DNA of 64,000 bases from Bacteroides helcogenes P 36-108 (GCF_000186225.1 NC_014933.1:2046001-2110000); one strand, 5' to 3'. Shown: positions 25,500 to 34,749, counted from the first letter of the stretch. Notes: generated by a model not told the origin, from the letters alone. Translations and numbers: made by a program.

Positions 25500-26790
25500 A
25501 TTTTGAGAGAATGGCGTTTTTGAGATGCTCGACCTTTCCGGTGAAGAGGTTATGGTCGTAATTGCGTCGTTGACGCTTAACCTCGGCTACCAATGCCTTT
25601 TTTCCTTCGGCTCGTATGCCTACAATGTCTATCTCGTTGGCTTCTTTACCTTTCTTGCGTTCCCACCACGAGCCGATGGCTGAATATTGATGGCTCTCTA
25701 TCATCTTCAAACGGAAATACCGTTCGAGCATCAGTCCTGAGAATGTGGGATAATCTGATTCGAGTATCTGCCGAAGAAGTACGAAATTCCGTATCTCGAC
25801 GATGGATTGGTTCTTGTCGTAGTACCTGAACCAGAATTTCAGGAAATTGTCGTTGATTTCGTAGCGGATGGCTTGTGTGCGCTCTTTCGACATTATCGGT
25901 CGCTGACGAGTGATAAGAGAATAATCATCAATCAGTCGTCGGAGTTGTCCGCCGATACTTATTTCTCCCAATGCAGCTTCAATATCTGACTGATTGTTTA
26001 TGCCAGAGGCAATACAACTTAGTATTGAGAAATAGATGCCATAGTCCTTGCCAAACTCTTCAATCAGGATATTCTTGCCTTCATCTGTGAATGGAGAGTT
26101 ATCGCGCACGATGTAATCAAGCATTCCGGTGATGGACAAGTCGGTATTCTCACACAGTAGTTCAATATATTTCGGGACACCGCCGGTAATTGAATATAGT
26201 GCAAGCAGTTCATCGTTATCATAGTCGGGACGGTAGTCGTTCATTATTTCTTTAAGGGTATCAGTACCAAATCCGGTAAGACGGATTATGTTGTCAGCCC
26301 TACCGAATAGCGGTTCTTTTGCTCCTTCAAAAATACGGTGCATCATCGAAAACACCGAACCCATCAGAATCAGATTTACATGAGTCTCTTTGCGGTATTG
26401 ATCCCAAATATTCTGCACATCGCTGAAAACCGAGGGATTTATTTTCTCGAACTCTTGAAACTCGTCGATTATGAGATTGAACTTTTGTGTCTTTGCCAAT
26501 TCCATAATTATCTGGAAAAGTGAGCGGAAACTCTTTATCTCCGCCGGTATATAACAGCCTAAAACAGAGACAATCAGTTGCGAGAACTCCGCACACAGAG
26601 CAGCCTCATTCTTGCGGCTTACAAACAGATACACAGTAGGGTATTCACCTTTTGTGGCTTCCACTGCAAGCGATGTCTTGCCAATGCGACGCCGACCTGT
26701 AATTACTGTCATGCGTGAATGACTGTCAAATGAGAGCTTCTGAATGCGATGCAGCTCCTGCAATTCAGATGTACGATCATAAAACTTCAT
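25459..26790 (-). CDS. AAA ATPase of the archaeal-type/DUF234 family
   Basis: About 443 residues from the ATG at 26790 (MKFYDRTSELQEL, the family's usual start); the frame is open to 26871 but that region holds a palindrome. Walker A is GRRRIGKTS near residue 32-40 and Walker B is LIIDEFQEF. The C-terminal third (LMLERYFRLK, WWERKKGKEANEIDIVGI) resembles DUF234, a PD-(D/E)XK-like fold with E..D and later EVK. These ATPases are widespread in Bacteroidetes and archaea, with unclear function. The 3' end overlaps the 79-bp repeat. Confidence 0.85.
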   Translation of the reverse strand: MKFYDRTSELQELHRIQKLSFDSHSRMTVITGRRRIGKTSLAVEATKGEYPTVYLFVSRKNEAALCAEFSQLIVSVLGCYIPAEIKSFRSLFQIIMELAKTQKFNLIIDEFQEFEKINPSVFSDVQNIWDQYRKETHVNLILMGSVFSMMHRIFEGAKEPLFGRADNIIRLTGFGTDTLKEIMNDYRPDYDNDELLALYSITGGVPKYIELLCENTDLSITGMLDYIVRDNSPFTDEGKNILIEEFGKDYGIYFSILSCIASGINNQSDIEAALGEISIGGQLRRLIDDYSLITRQRPIMSKERTQAIRYEINDNFLKFWFRYYDKNQSIVEIRNFVLLRQILESDYPTFSGLMLERYFRLKMIESHQYSAIGSWWERKKGKEANEIDIVGIRAEGKKALVAEVKRQRRNYDHNLFTGKVEHLKNAILSKYDIETCLWTMEDM

Positions 26791-26812
26791 AGTAAATTCT
26801 CTGTTATTTATA

Positions 26813-26841
26813 GTAACCACCGTAACAGTTACGGTGGTTAC
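26813..26841. promoter_or_regulatory. 29-bp perfect palindrome upstream of the ATPase gene
   Basis: GTAACCACCGTAAC (26813-26826), one base, then its exact inverse (26828-26841). It lies 22 bp upstream of the ATPase start. A near-perfect two-fold symmetric site in this position is typical of an operator for a dimeric regulator, though a hairpin in the mRNA leader is also possible. Within each arm GTAAC is itself repeated at both ends. Confidence 0.65.
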
Positions 26842-26917
26842 AAAATTACAAATAATCTCTGATATGACCAAGCAAACGCCAATGATAATTGCTTTCTAAA
26901 GATTCGCTAACTTTCAA

Positions 26918-27445
26918 TTACGTCCATTTATCCAAAATCTTCGGTACAACTATGGCCATGACAGTCCCCGAAATTGCAATAAGTCCACAGACGGCAACAG
27001 CTTTCCAAATCAGGCTTGAATGTATTATTTCGGTGTTTGCCACTATCATGCTGACGAAAAAAGAAGATAGGGCTACCAGTATTATAATAGTGATGTAAAA
27101 TGCGGTAACCGGAATATTGATGGCATTGCCGGATTTCTTCATTCTTCGCTCGGCTTCCTTGCATTTGCTCTCAATCTGACTGAGAAAATCACATAGAAGC
27201 CTTGCGCCAAATTCTACTGCCAACTTCTGCATTTCTTTAGAAATGATAGGTTTACACTCTCGTGTAGAGCCGGACAGATTTTCAACTTCCGTTTTCAACT
27301 TGAACACGTTATCATTCAGCTTGACAAGTTCTTGTGCATTGATATCGAGTAGGCGTTTTTCTTCCTCTAAATATTCATTCTTAGAATTGGCTTTTACGGA
27401 TTCCGCTTCAGCCATTTCTGTGGAAAAGTCGAATTTCTTTTTCAT
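26918..27445 (-). CDS. Coiled-coil protein with two C-terminal membrane segments (mobilization-region)
   Basis: 175 residues. Residues 10-60 form a coiled coil rich in Glu and Lys. Two hydrophobic segments at about 112-133 and 143-164 should be transmembrane. It starts 12 bp after the chimeric RepA/relaxase gene, the place where NBU-like elements carry a small membrane protein behind the relaxase gene. Its exact role is unknown; it may assist DNA transfer. Confidence 0.65.
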   Translation of the reverse strand: MKKKFDFSTEMAEAESVKANSKNEYLEEEKRLLDINAQELVKLNDNVFKLKTEVENLSGSTRECKPIISKEMQKLAVEFGARLLCDFLSQIESKCKEAERRMKKSGNAINIPVTAFYITIIILVALSSFFVSMIVANTEIIHSSLIWKAVAVCGLIAISGTVMAIVVPKILDKWT

Positions 27446-27457
27446 TTGATTATCGTT

Positions 27458-28534
27458 TTAATCCTGATTTTGGTTTCTTTCCGAACCGGCGACCGGCACA
27501 CGAGCGCATATTCGTGCCCATTGCAAATCGTCTTCGTCCTTATCTCTCCAAGGTAAATCGCTTTGAGAACCTCCACCACCGCTTCCAGTGGCAACATTTG
27601 GTGTTTCAAACAGTCCGACAAAAATAGCTACAGCCATATCGGTAAGTTCCTTACTGTTCTCTGTATCTCTGTAGTCAAACTCATCGTTGAAACATTCAAG
27701 CACTTTTTCAGGAATATAGAAATGGTGTTCCTGACTTTCATGATTGAACGTATAGGAAACCGTTCCCGGATGGTAAGTATTGCATTGGGTATAATTGCCT
27801 GATACCGATAGTTTAGGAATTTGCTCAGTTTGAGTTTCCTTAGGCTGATTGCTAACAGCGGTAACTTGTGGCTTATGATGCAGCTTGTCCCATGTTTTAG
27901 GAAATTTTGAAATCATCAGGTTTCGGGCAACTCCCAATTCGGAAGCCTTGTATTTTGTGTTTCCCTGTACGAGAGCATAACCGCGAAGAACATTTTTTGC
28001 ATCTTTTCTTTCATGCACAGAGTAGCCTTTTCGTATAAGGGCATTTTTATACTCTTCCCAAGACCATTCAGGCATTGATTTCGGCGCATCCATGCAATCA
28101 CGATTCACCTGATGGATATTGGTGTATCGGATTTGCACAGCAGTAGTCCAACCTCGCTTCTTTGCTGCTCGCTCGGTAGCACGCTGCGCACGAAGATGAA
28201 TGTTGTGGTCGTTATTGATGTTGCCGTCTTCATCCAAACGTAAGATGCGCTTCAATACCTGCTGGCAATGATACCGCCCCTGCTCTGTGTCTATGTATAG
28301 AATCTTCCTCTTATTTTCGGGAAATGTAGAGCGGTAATGAAGAACGGTGCTGTTATTCAATGCCGATGCGACAATGGCTGAGACGTTGAAAGTTTTCTTG
28401 CTTTTGGCTTTCCCGATGGAAGCACTGAAGTTTCCCAATGTTCCGATAACAGTATCGTTCACCATCAGAACCACCGGGGAGTGTTCGTATGTACTTGTTA
28501 TGCTAATTGTAGACTCCGCCATGTAAGCGGCCAA
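27458..28534 (-). pseudogene. Chimera of RepA-like ATPase N-terminus and relaxase C-terminus
   Basis: 358 residues in one open frame made of two unlike parts. Residues 1 to about 93 are the start of the RepA-type AAA_25 ATPase of Bacteroides mobilizable elements, with a Walker A-like IGKAKSKKTF and Walker B ILYIDTEQ. From about residue 94 (DEDGNINNDHN) the sequence looks like the C-terminal end of a mobilization relaxase (RATERAAKKRGWTTAVQIRY, then KGYSVHERKDAKN). The likely cause is a deletion joining repA to mob and removing primase, the relaxase catalytic domain and what lies between. The frame survived, but neither activity should. Confidence 0.7.
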
Positions 28535-28575
28535 GTCTTCCGGAGAAAGAATAATAGTGTCCGTTTTTTTTATCG

Positions 28576-28951
28576 CTACCAGTTTTTAGGGTTCGGTTTA
28601 CGGCGATGGGAGGCGAGCATGGACTCATTCTCGTCCTCGAAGTTTTGCGGAGCCGGATTCTTCCGGGAAGATTCCAGCCATCTATCCAGTTCGTCACGAT
28701 AGATGTAGAGATGCTTTCCTTGTTTTATAACCGGAATATCATCCTTTTTAACTTTGTAATAAAAGGTCGACAACGGCATTTTGAGATAGGAGCAAGCCTC
28801 TTGTACGGTCCATAGGGACGTGCGTGTTCTCTTTGGCTTCATGCTGCTTGGATAGTTTTTCAGTCAGTAGATTTTCCATACTTGCAATCCGATTGCACAA
28901 TTCGCCTACCACTGTCGGCAGATCGTTGAATGTCAGTTGGTCTTTTTCCAT
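28576..28951 (-). pseudogene. Excisionase-like HTH gene broken by one inserted base
   Basis: Two overlapping frames make one family protein. The first (start 28951) reads MEKDQLTFNDLPTVVGEL and on to THVPM; the second resumes at TVQEACSYLKMPLSTFYYKV and on to KPNPKNW. A single extra base after the ATG of THVPM (near 28810) separates them. The C-terminal part is a MerR/excisionase-type helix-turn-helix as found beside integrases of NBU-like elements. An ATG at 28842 in the second frame could still give an 88-residue HTH protein. Confidence 0.8.
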
Positions 28952-29038
28952 ATTATGACTCTTTTAATCGTTTAACATGCTGAGAACCAACTCAATGAAA
29001 CCTTGCAGAACAATACAGACCGGATTAATTATTTCGTC

Positions 29039-29884
29039 TTATTGTGAGTCATCATTATCTGTATCTAAATGGAAACGATAATCGCCTTTATCGGGTACAT
29101 CAATAGGAATCTGGCTTGGAACATTATCCCGTAAATTTAGTCTGAGATATTCAAGAGTCGCCTTTTCAAGCTCGTATGGAAATGAATCCTTGATAAAAAC
29201 AGCTCTTTTTGCCAATGATACTCCCAAGCGTTCACCTATATTCCATGCCAGATGGCGAAGTCCCGGCGACCTTAGCGGATTGTCTATATTGGAACGAATC
29301 GGTTTATATGACTCAGGTTGATCGTAAGCCATATACTCTATATTGGAAATGAGGATGGCAATATCCTCTTTGGAGAGATAAGGGGCGGTCTTGATGGTTA
29401 CATATTCCCGAACCGCATCCATGATTTCCGCTTGCCTTTCAATTTCTTTCTTTTTGAGTTCCATCAATATGGAATCATACTTATTCAAATGAGAATCTTC
29501 GAGACAATCAGAATCCGCTGTGTCTTGATCCGATTGTGGGGACGGAGGACACTCCTGTTCAGGTAAATCCATAGGTTGCTCGATGAGCAGTGTTTCAGTA
29601 GCATCTATCGATTCTATGGTGGTCTCTGATTCTATAACATGGGAATATTGCTCGCCATAAGAGAAGTTGATGGGATTTTTTGTCAGCCATTTATAGAAAA
29701 ACTTGTGCAGGAGTCCGCACAATATGATAGCTATTACCAGTCCAAGGATGACAGGAGTCGTTATGCGCATGATATTGATGTCATGGCAAAGGAAAAGATA
29801 AGTATCTATGGCCGCATAAATGATAACGGACAGCGCGAGGATAAAACTTATCTTTTTAGTCTGAATTTGTTTTTTATTCGTCAT
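29039..29884 (-). CDS. Hypothetical membrane protein of mobilizable element
   Basis: About 281 residues from the ATG at 29884 (MTNKKQIQTKK), chosen because a promoter-like TATCTTTA lies some 30 bp upstream inside the longer frame that opens at 29947. Two hydrophobic segments near the N-terminus (about 12-30 and 38-57) are followed by an acidic linker with many Glu, Asp, Ser and Pro, and a helical cytoplasmic domain. I do not recognise a function. Genes of this kind sit between int and the HTH gene in NBU-like elements. Confidence 0.6.
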   Translation of the reverse strand: MTNKKQIQTKKISFILALSVIIYAAIDTYLFLCHDINIMRITTPVILGLVIAIILCGLLHKFFYKWLTKNPINFSYGEQYSHVIESETTIESIDATETLLIEQPMDLPEQECPPSPQSDQDTADSDCLEDSHLNKYDSILMELKKKEIERQAEIMDAVREYVTIKTAPYLSKEDIAILISNIEYMAYDQPESYKPIRSNIDNPLRSPGLRHLAWNIGERLGVSLAKRAVFIKDSFPYELEKATLEYLRLNLRDNVPSQIPIDVPDKGDYRFHLDTDNDDSQ

Positions 29885-29987
29885 GGTCTGCAAGTATTTG
29901 GAATCGTTTCGCGCTAAAGATATAATCGATATTCCAGATAGTTGCAATAAAGAGATTGATAGTTACCACGTATCATGCTAAATATCA

Positions 29988-30029
29988 CGGTCAGAATATG
30001 ATTTTTTACCTGAAATCATATTCTGACCG
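29988..30029 (-). terminator. 17-bp hairpin after the integrase gene
   Basis: Bases 29988-30004 and 30013-30029 are perfect inverse copies with an 8-nt loop. It lies 25 bp beyond the integrase stop on the minus strand. The stem is strong, though only weakly followed by T residues. Confidence 0.65.
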
Positions 30030-30053
30030 CTAAAACCGGGAACCAAACTCCTG

Positions 30054-31169
30054 TCAGCCTTTCCGTGTCAGAGTGATTTTCTTGCTGGCTTCTCGTTTGT
30101 TCGCATCCACGACTTTGATATACCTTTGAGTCGTGGTGATACTCTTGTGCGCCATGATACTCTGTATGGTGCGGATATCCGTTCCTGTCGCAGCTTGCAG
30201 TGTGGCGAATGTTCTCTGGTACGAGTGGAATGTAATGTTTTTGGTAATTCCGGCAGAACGAATCCACTCTTTCATCGGTATTTGTGTCCAGCTGCGCATC
30301 AGTCCATTGAATACCAGACCTTTCTTCTCGGAACTATAACCTATTAGCTCCAAGGCTTCCTCGCTGATAGGGATGATATCTTCTGCCTTATTCTTTTGCG
30401 TAATGATATGTACGCATTTCCCTCCGGCAGAATAGTCTACGATGTCTTCCCAGCATAGAGCTAGAATATCGCTGATACGCAAACTGGTCATGCACGAAAA
30501 TAGCGATGCGATTTTCAGGATGGGCTTCTTGCACGGCGTTTCAGCCAACTTGTACAGTTCTTCAACGGATAAGGCTTCTTTCATAGTGTCTTCAGTCTCT
30601 ATCTTTTCCAAGAAGTCATTGACATTGGTCTTTATCATCCCAGTACGATAGAGTATTTTCAAGAATCCTCTGAAAGTAGACCAATATCCCGATGCGGAGT
30701 TTCGTGTAATAGGGCCGTTACGTCTCAGTTTCTTAGCCGTAAGCAGATATTCCCGAAACTTGTTGCAGAGGTCGATGTCAATCTCCTTAAAGGTACATTT
30801 GCCATGTACGAAGTTGCTGAAATGGAGATAGACAAACTCCCATTTCTGGTCATGTTTATGGAGCTGCTTGCGGTAATACTTTAAGAAATCCGCTTTGAGT
30901 TTGTACTTATTGAAGAAATCATACCGTTCATTGACAACCGACTCGAACCTTCGGCAACGGATGGCTTCGGCCTTCTCGCTCATTACCTCGTTGAAGTTCT
31001 GCTCACGCTTGTTTCTCGGATTGGCATAGACGTAAATACCAAGCGATTCATGACGGATTACTTTCATCGTTTCCTTGTCTCGATGGCCCGGATAATAATC
31101 CAGATAGAACGACAGCATCCTGTTCTTCAAAGGACGTGTCCTTAATGTTACTGTTTTACAGTCATTCAT
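30054..31169 (-). CDS. Tyrosine-type integrase of an NBU-like element
   Basis: 371 residues with the full set of catalytic residues: R231 (SLRISDILAL), H315 and R319 (HSYQRTFA), H341 (MAHKS) and Y350 (TTQRYIK). A SAM-like core-binding domain precedes the catalytic domain. It would integrate and, with an excisionase, excise the mobilizable element at an att site. Unlike the three recombinases at the left end, this gene appears intact, but the neighbouring excisionase-like gene is broken, so the element may be fixed. Confidence 0.9.
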   Translation of the reverse strand: MNDCKTVTLRTRPLKNRMLSFYLDYYPGHRDKETMKVIRHESLGIYVYANPRNKREQNFNEVMSEKAEAIRCRRFESVVNERYDFFNKYKLKADFLKYYRKQLHKHDQKWEFVYLHFSNFVHGKCTFKEIDIDLCNKFREYLLTAKKLRRNGPITRNSASGYWSTFRGFLKILYRTGMIKTNVNDFLEKIETEDTMKEALSVEELYKLAETPCKKPILKIASLFSCMTSLRISDILALCWEDIVDYSAGGKCVHIITQKNKAEDIIPISEEALELIGYSSEKKGLVFNGLMRSWTQIPMKEWIRSAGITKNITFHSYQRTFATLQAATGTDIRTIQSIMAHKSITTTQRYIKVVDANKREASKKITLTRKG

Positions 31170-31284
31170 AACGTTATATTTTTATGGTTGTTATTAATTC
31201 GCTGGCAAATCTCTGTAATGTAACCATGCAGACAACCTTCAGCGGAGATTAATTTGGAAATAATTTACGGAAGCCTATAATTGG

Positions 31285-32163
31285 CTACATACGGACACCC
31301 ATCACCCGGTCAAACTCTATTTTCAGGAACCTGACGAAACGTCCGTTCTTCTCACGGTTGATTTGATGGAATTGCAGAATACCGTAAACCGAGTCACGAG
31401 AGAGTTTGAACTTCTCCATCGCCTCCTTGACAGTGTAGTATTCCGCCTTGCTCTCCTGTTCGGAACTCTTTGAGAGGTCGAAGTGGAGTTTGGAGTAGAA
31501 TATCTGCCCATGCTCCTTCTTGGATGGAATGTTATTCCGATAGACCTGCGAACGGATGGCGACACGTGTCATTCCGTACTTCTCTTGAATTTCTTCGGGT
31601 GTGTACCATTCGGTCAGGTCGGAATCCACCTCGTATTTGGCAAAGGCGGCATCTATATGTTTCTTGCTATAATAATTGAACTGGCGGATTCTCACCTTTG
31701 GCACTTTGTGTTGTCGGGTGTAAGTCCATACCCATTTGGCGTTGACTTTGTATTTGTCTGTAATCTCTTCGGCAGTATAATATTCGGAGATGTCGAAATC
31801 TTCTTTGGGCACGATACGTTCATAAGGTTTGGTTTTCATCATCAATTCAATATCCGCACGACGGATAAGAGACTTCTTGCCGCTGATTCTTGAAGCACGA
31901 AGCTTGGATTCCTTTATCAATTTATAAATGTATTGCCGAGTTACTCCCATCAACTTTGCTGCTTGGGCAAAAGAGAAGAAATCCTGCCCCTCGGCAGCTT
32001 GTCGAGGTTGCAGTAATTCTTGTGACCGTTTCAACTGTCGCTTACGCTCTCGAATACGTTCTTTGTAGCCAAGATTGGAACACTGATGACTACAATAACA
32101 GGTCGTTGTCTTTTGAGCTATAAATGGTTTCCCACACCATTGACAAATCTTTCTTACTTCCAT
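31285..32163 (-). CDS. Zinc-ribbon/helix-turn-helix regulator upstream of integrase
   Basis: 292 residues. The N-terminus has CQWCGKPF and CYCSHQC, a small zinc-binding module. An excisionase-type HTH follows (FSFAQAAKLMGVTRQYIYKL, about 64-83), and three further HTH-like segments beginning YYTAEEI, WYTPEEI and YYTVKEA show an internal repeat. Proteins like this stand next to integrases in Bacteroides elements and probably regulate or assist excision. It starts 115 bp upstream of the integrase. Confidence 0.75.
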   Translation of the reverse strand: MEVRKICQWCGKPFIAQKTTTCYCSHQCSNLGYKERIRERKRQLKRSQELLQPRQAAEGQDFFSFAQAAKLMGVTRQYIYKLIKESKLRASRISGKKSLIRRADIELMMKTKPYERIVPKEDFDISEYYTAEEITDKYKVNAKWVWTYTRQHKVPKVRIRQFNYYSKKHIDAAFAKYEVDSDLTEWYTPEEIQEKYGMTRVAIRSQVYRNNIPSKKEHGQIFYSKLHFDLSKSSEQESKAEYYTVKEAMEKFKLSRDSVYGILQFHQINREKNGRFVRFLKIEFDRVMGVRM

Positions 32164-32213
32164 ATTTTCCTTGTTTACATTGGGGCTAATTTCACCTTAT
32201 TTCTCCCGGATTT

Positions 32214-32246
32214 TGTCAACACATGTAAACCACTGTCAACACACGT
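32214..32246. repeat. Two 13-bp direct repeats near the element end
   Basis: TGTCAACACATGT (32214-32226) and TGTCAACACACGT (32234-32246) differ at one base and start 20 bp apart, two helical turns. They lie in the 269-bp gap between the HTH regulator and mnmE. They could be arm-type integrase sites or operators of the HTH protein. Confidence 0.55.
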
Positions 32247-32358
32247 CAACTAATGCGTCACTGTGACATTCGGGCTAACCGTGAATTTCCGTCGTGGTAG
32301 AAATCTGATAGAAAAATATGGATAAAAACCGTTACCTCCAAATACGGACTGGAAAGTG

Positions 32359-32399
32359 TTTAGAATAAAGTCGCTGGATTTCAGCGACTTTATTCTAAA
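32359..32399 (-). terminator. Perfect 18-bp hairpin after mnmE
   Basis: Bases 32359-32376 and 32382-32399 are exact inverse copies with a 5-nt loop. It lies 34 bp past the mnmE stop. No long T tract follows. It may end mnmE transcription or be part of the element's attachment region. Confidence 0.6.
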
Positions 32400-32432
32400 T
32401 GGTTATGGTTGCTTATGGCTGTTTACAAGCTA

Positions 32433-33818
32433 TCATTTACCGATGCAGAAATGTTGAAATATATTCTGTAATACCATATCATTCGTAACCTCTCCCGCAA
32501 TATCACTCAGATGAAAAATACACTCCCGAATATCCTGTGATACAAAATCACCGGAAAGATTATTTGCCAAACCCTGCTGAACACGTTGGATAGCTTCTAA
32601 TGCATGGGTTAAAGCCTCGTAGTGGCGGATATTGGTGACAATGATATCGTTTTGAGTGACTGTAGGCAGATTGGCGGCTGCTATTAATATCTGTTGCAGC
32701 TCATCGATATTTGTTCTTCTCTTGGCAGAGATGAAGATGGACTTTACATTTTTCGGGAAGTCTGTTGTGGCGATACTTGAAGTGTCTTGTACTAAATCGG
32801 CTTTATTGAGTACAAGAATCAGTTGCTTTCCTTCGCAACGAGGGAGTATCTGTTCTGATAACTGTACGATTTGAGAGGATGCATCTGTAGCATCTATCAT
32901 CCAAAGCACGATTTCAGCTTGGTCTAACTTCTGGAAAGTACGCTCAATACCCAAACTTTCAATAGTATCATTTGTCTCTCTGATACCAGCTGTATCTATA
33001 AAGCGGAAAGTGATGCCATCTATGTTGACGGTATCTTCTATTACGTCACGGGTCGTTCCGTGAATATCACTGACGATGGCTTTTTCTTCGTTCAGCAAAA
33101 CGTTCAGTAAAGTAGATTTGCCTGCATTTGTTTCACCGATAATGGCAACAGGTACGCCATTCTTTATGGCATTCCCCACACTGAAGGAATGTACTAATTG
33201 TGAAATTACTCTTTCTATATCATCTGCTAACCGGCACAGTTCGGCACGGTCAGCAAATTCAAGTTCTTCGTGATCGCTGAAATCCAGTTCCAGCTCAATG
33301 AGGGAGGTGAAACGTAGTAATTGATCACGCAGTGAAGTCAGCTCTTTGCTGAAGCCGCCACGCATCTGACTCATGGCAAGGCGATGGGTGGCGGCAGATG
33401 AAGATGCGATGAGATCGGCAACGGCTTCTGCCTGGCTTAAATCCATTTTTCCATTGAGGAATGCACGTTGTGTGTATTCACCCGGCTTTGCCATGCGACA
33501 ACCATTCTTGATGAGTAGTTGCAGTATTTTTTGCAGGATGTAATTGGAACCATGACAAGTTATTTCCGTACTGTTTTCTCCAGTGTAAGAGTGTGGGGCA
33601 CGAAACAGACTTACAAGCACTTCGTCAACAATCTCTGTATCATTATAGACACACCCGAAGGTAAGAGTATAGGGCTTGCTTTTTTCCAGTCTTTTCCCGG
33701 CCATTGCAGGAATAAAGATACGGGAAGTAATGCCAATGGCTTCTGGTCCGGAAACACGGATACATCCTATGGCTCCTCCTTGTCCAGTAGCTATGGCGCA
33801 AATGGTATCTTGGTTCAT
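32433..33818 (-). CDS. mnmE: tRNA modification GTPase MnmE
   Basis: 461 residues from the ATG at 33818 (MNQDTICAIATGQGGAIGCI), the standard start; the open frame extends further to 33884. It has a folate-binding N-terminal domain, a central GTPase domain (GETNAGKST, DTAGIRET, NKAD) and the conserved C-terminal CIGK. With MnmG it installs the aminomethyl-type modification at U34 of certain tRNAs. The intact C-terminus shows that any integration next to it left the gene whole. A TATCTTTG box at 33840-33847 on the minus strand is its probable promoter. Confidence 0.96.
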   Translation of the reverse strand: MNQDTICAIATGQGGAIGCIRVSGPEAIGITSRIFIPAMAGKRLEKSKPYTLTFGCVYNDTEIVDEVLVSLFRAPHSYTGENSTEITCHGSNYILQKILQLLIKNGCRMAKPGEYTQRAFLNGKMDLSQAEAVADLIASSSAATHRLAMSQMRGGFSKELTSLRDQLLRFTSLIELELDFSDHEELEFADRAELCRLADDIERVISQLVHSFSVGNAIKNGVPVAIIGETNAGKSTLLNVLLNEEKAIVSDIHGTTRDVIEDTVNIDGITFRFIDTAGIRETNDTIESLGIERTFQKLDQAEIVLWMIDATDASSQIVQLSEQILPRCEGKQLILVLNKADLVQDTSSIATTDFPKNVKSIFISAKRRTNIDELQQILIAAANLPTVTQNDIIVTNIRHYEALTHALEAIQRVQQGLANNLSGDFVSQDIRECIFHLSDIAGEVTNDMVLQNIFQHFCIGK

Positions 33819-33839
33819 CTTTTCATCTTGTTTTGAGAG

Positions 33840-33847
33840 CAAAGATA
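33840..33847 (-). promoter_or_regulatory. -7 box of the mnmE promoter
   Basis: TATCTTTG on the minus strand, matching TAnnTTTG, 21 bp upstream of the mnmE ATG. The -33 element is weak. Confidence 0.55.
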
Positions 33848-33870
33848 GTGTTTTCTTTTCGTAAACCTTC

Positions 33871-34749
33871 TTAGATGCGGTCAAGTACTTTCCGGATTAG
33901 AGTGTCAATCGTATTTTTATATCCGGTATTGGCTTCTTTAATCAGGCGGTTGGCAATGACCATGCACACTGTTGTTGCTTTGTGTCCCATCAAGCTACTT
34001 AAACCGGCCAGGGCAGAGCTTTCCATCTCGAAGTTGGTGATCCGGTAACCGTTATATTCAAACTTTTCGATTTTTTCATTTTGGTTAGGGTCGGCCAGTG
34101 GAATGCGAAGTTCACGTCCTTGCGGGCCGAAGAAGCCTCCGGCAGCAATGGTTACACCACGTACCATATCATCTTGGGCAATGCGGTCTATCAATTCGGT
34201 ATCTGCATCAATCACGTAAGGAGCCGGTGCGCACATATTTCCCGCCCAACCCATGTGGTTGAGGAAAGCGCGTTCGAAAGGTAAGTCGCAAACAGAATTA
34301 CGTCCGGCATAGAAGTTCAGCAAGCCGTCGAAACCGATGGATTTGGCAGAGCAAACAAAAGTTCCCACTGGAGTATAAGGTTGCAGACCACCGCAAGTGC
34401 CGATACGCACCAGTTCCAACTGGCGCAACTGAGGTTTTTCTTCCCGGGTTTGGAAGTCGATGTTGGCAAGGGCGTCCAATTCGTTCATTACAATATCAAT
34501 ATTGTCGCAACCGATACCTGTGGAAATAACGGTAATGCGTTTCCCTTGATAAGTACCCGTTATTGTTTTGAATTCGCGGCTTTCCACTTCACATTCTTTA
34601 TTTTCGAAATGAGAGGCTACCATTGCCACTCGTCCGGGATCGCCTACTAAGATGACTTTATCGGCCAGCCATTCGGGCTTTACGTGGAGATGGAAGACAG
34701 AACCGTCTTCATTGATAATCAGTTCGGAGGATGCAAAATACTTTTTCAT
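33871..34749 (-). CDS. Nucleoside phosphorylase (uridine/purine phosphorylase family)
   Basis: 292 residues. VILVGDPGRVAMVA near residue 31 is the phosphate-binding region of the PNP/UDP family, and ITNFEMESSAL near 237-247 holds the ribose-binding Met-Glu. It cleaves nucleosides with phosphate to the base and ribose-1-phosphate in the cytoplasm. Uridine versus purine preference cannot be decided from the sequence. It starts 98 bp downstream of floA, beyond a terminator hairpin. Confidence 0.9.
   Translation of the reverse strand: MKKYFASSELIINEDGSVFHLHVKPEWLADKVILVGDPGRVAMVASHFENKECEVESREFKTITGTYQGKRITVISTGIGCDNIDIVMNELDALANIDFQTREEKPQLRQLELVRIGTCGGLQPYTPVGTFVCSAKSIGFDGLLNFYAGRNSVCDLPFERAFLNHMGWAGNMCAPAPYVIDADTELIDRIAQDDMVRGVTIAAGGFFGPQGRELRIPLADPNQNEKIEKFEYNGYRITNFEMESSALAGLSSLMGHKATTVCMVIANRLIKEANTGYKNTIDTLIRKVLDRI

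Larger units (their letters stand above)
1..32420. mobile_element. Accessory genomic island (defence, recombinases, remnant mobilizable element)
   Basis: Every gene in this stretch is of an accessory type: three related tyrosine recombinases, hipBA, a type I restriction-modification operon, Fic and RhuM proteins, a DUF262 pair, and mobilization genes in decay. From mnmE onward (32433) the genes are housekeeping. Broken genes (frameshifted recombinase, frameshifted HTH, amber-interrupted RhuM, RepA/relaxase chimera) concentrate here and nowhere else in the window. The right boundary is inferred from the intact 3' end of mnmE next to the integrase/HTH pair. The left boundary lies outside the window. 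It may be several elements stacked together rather than one. Confidence 0.7.
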
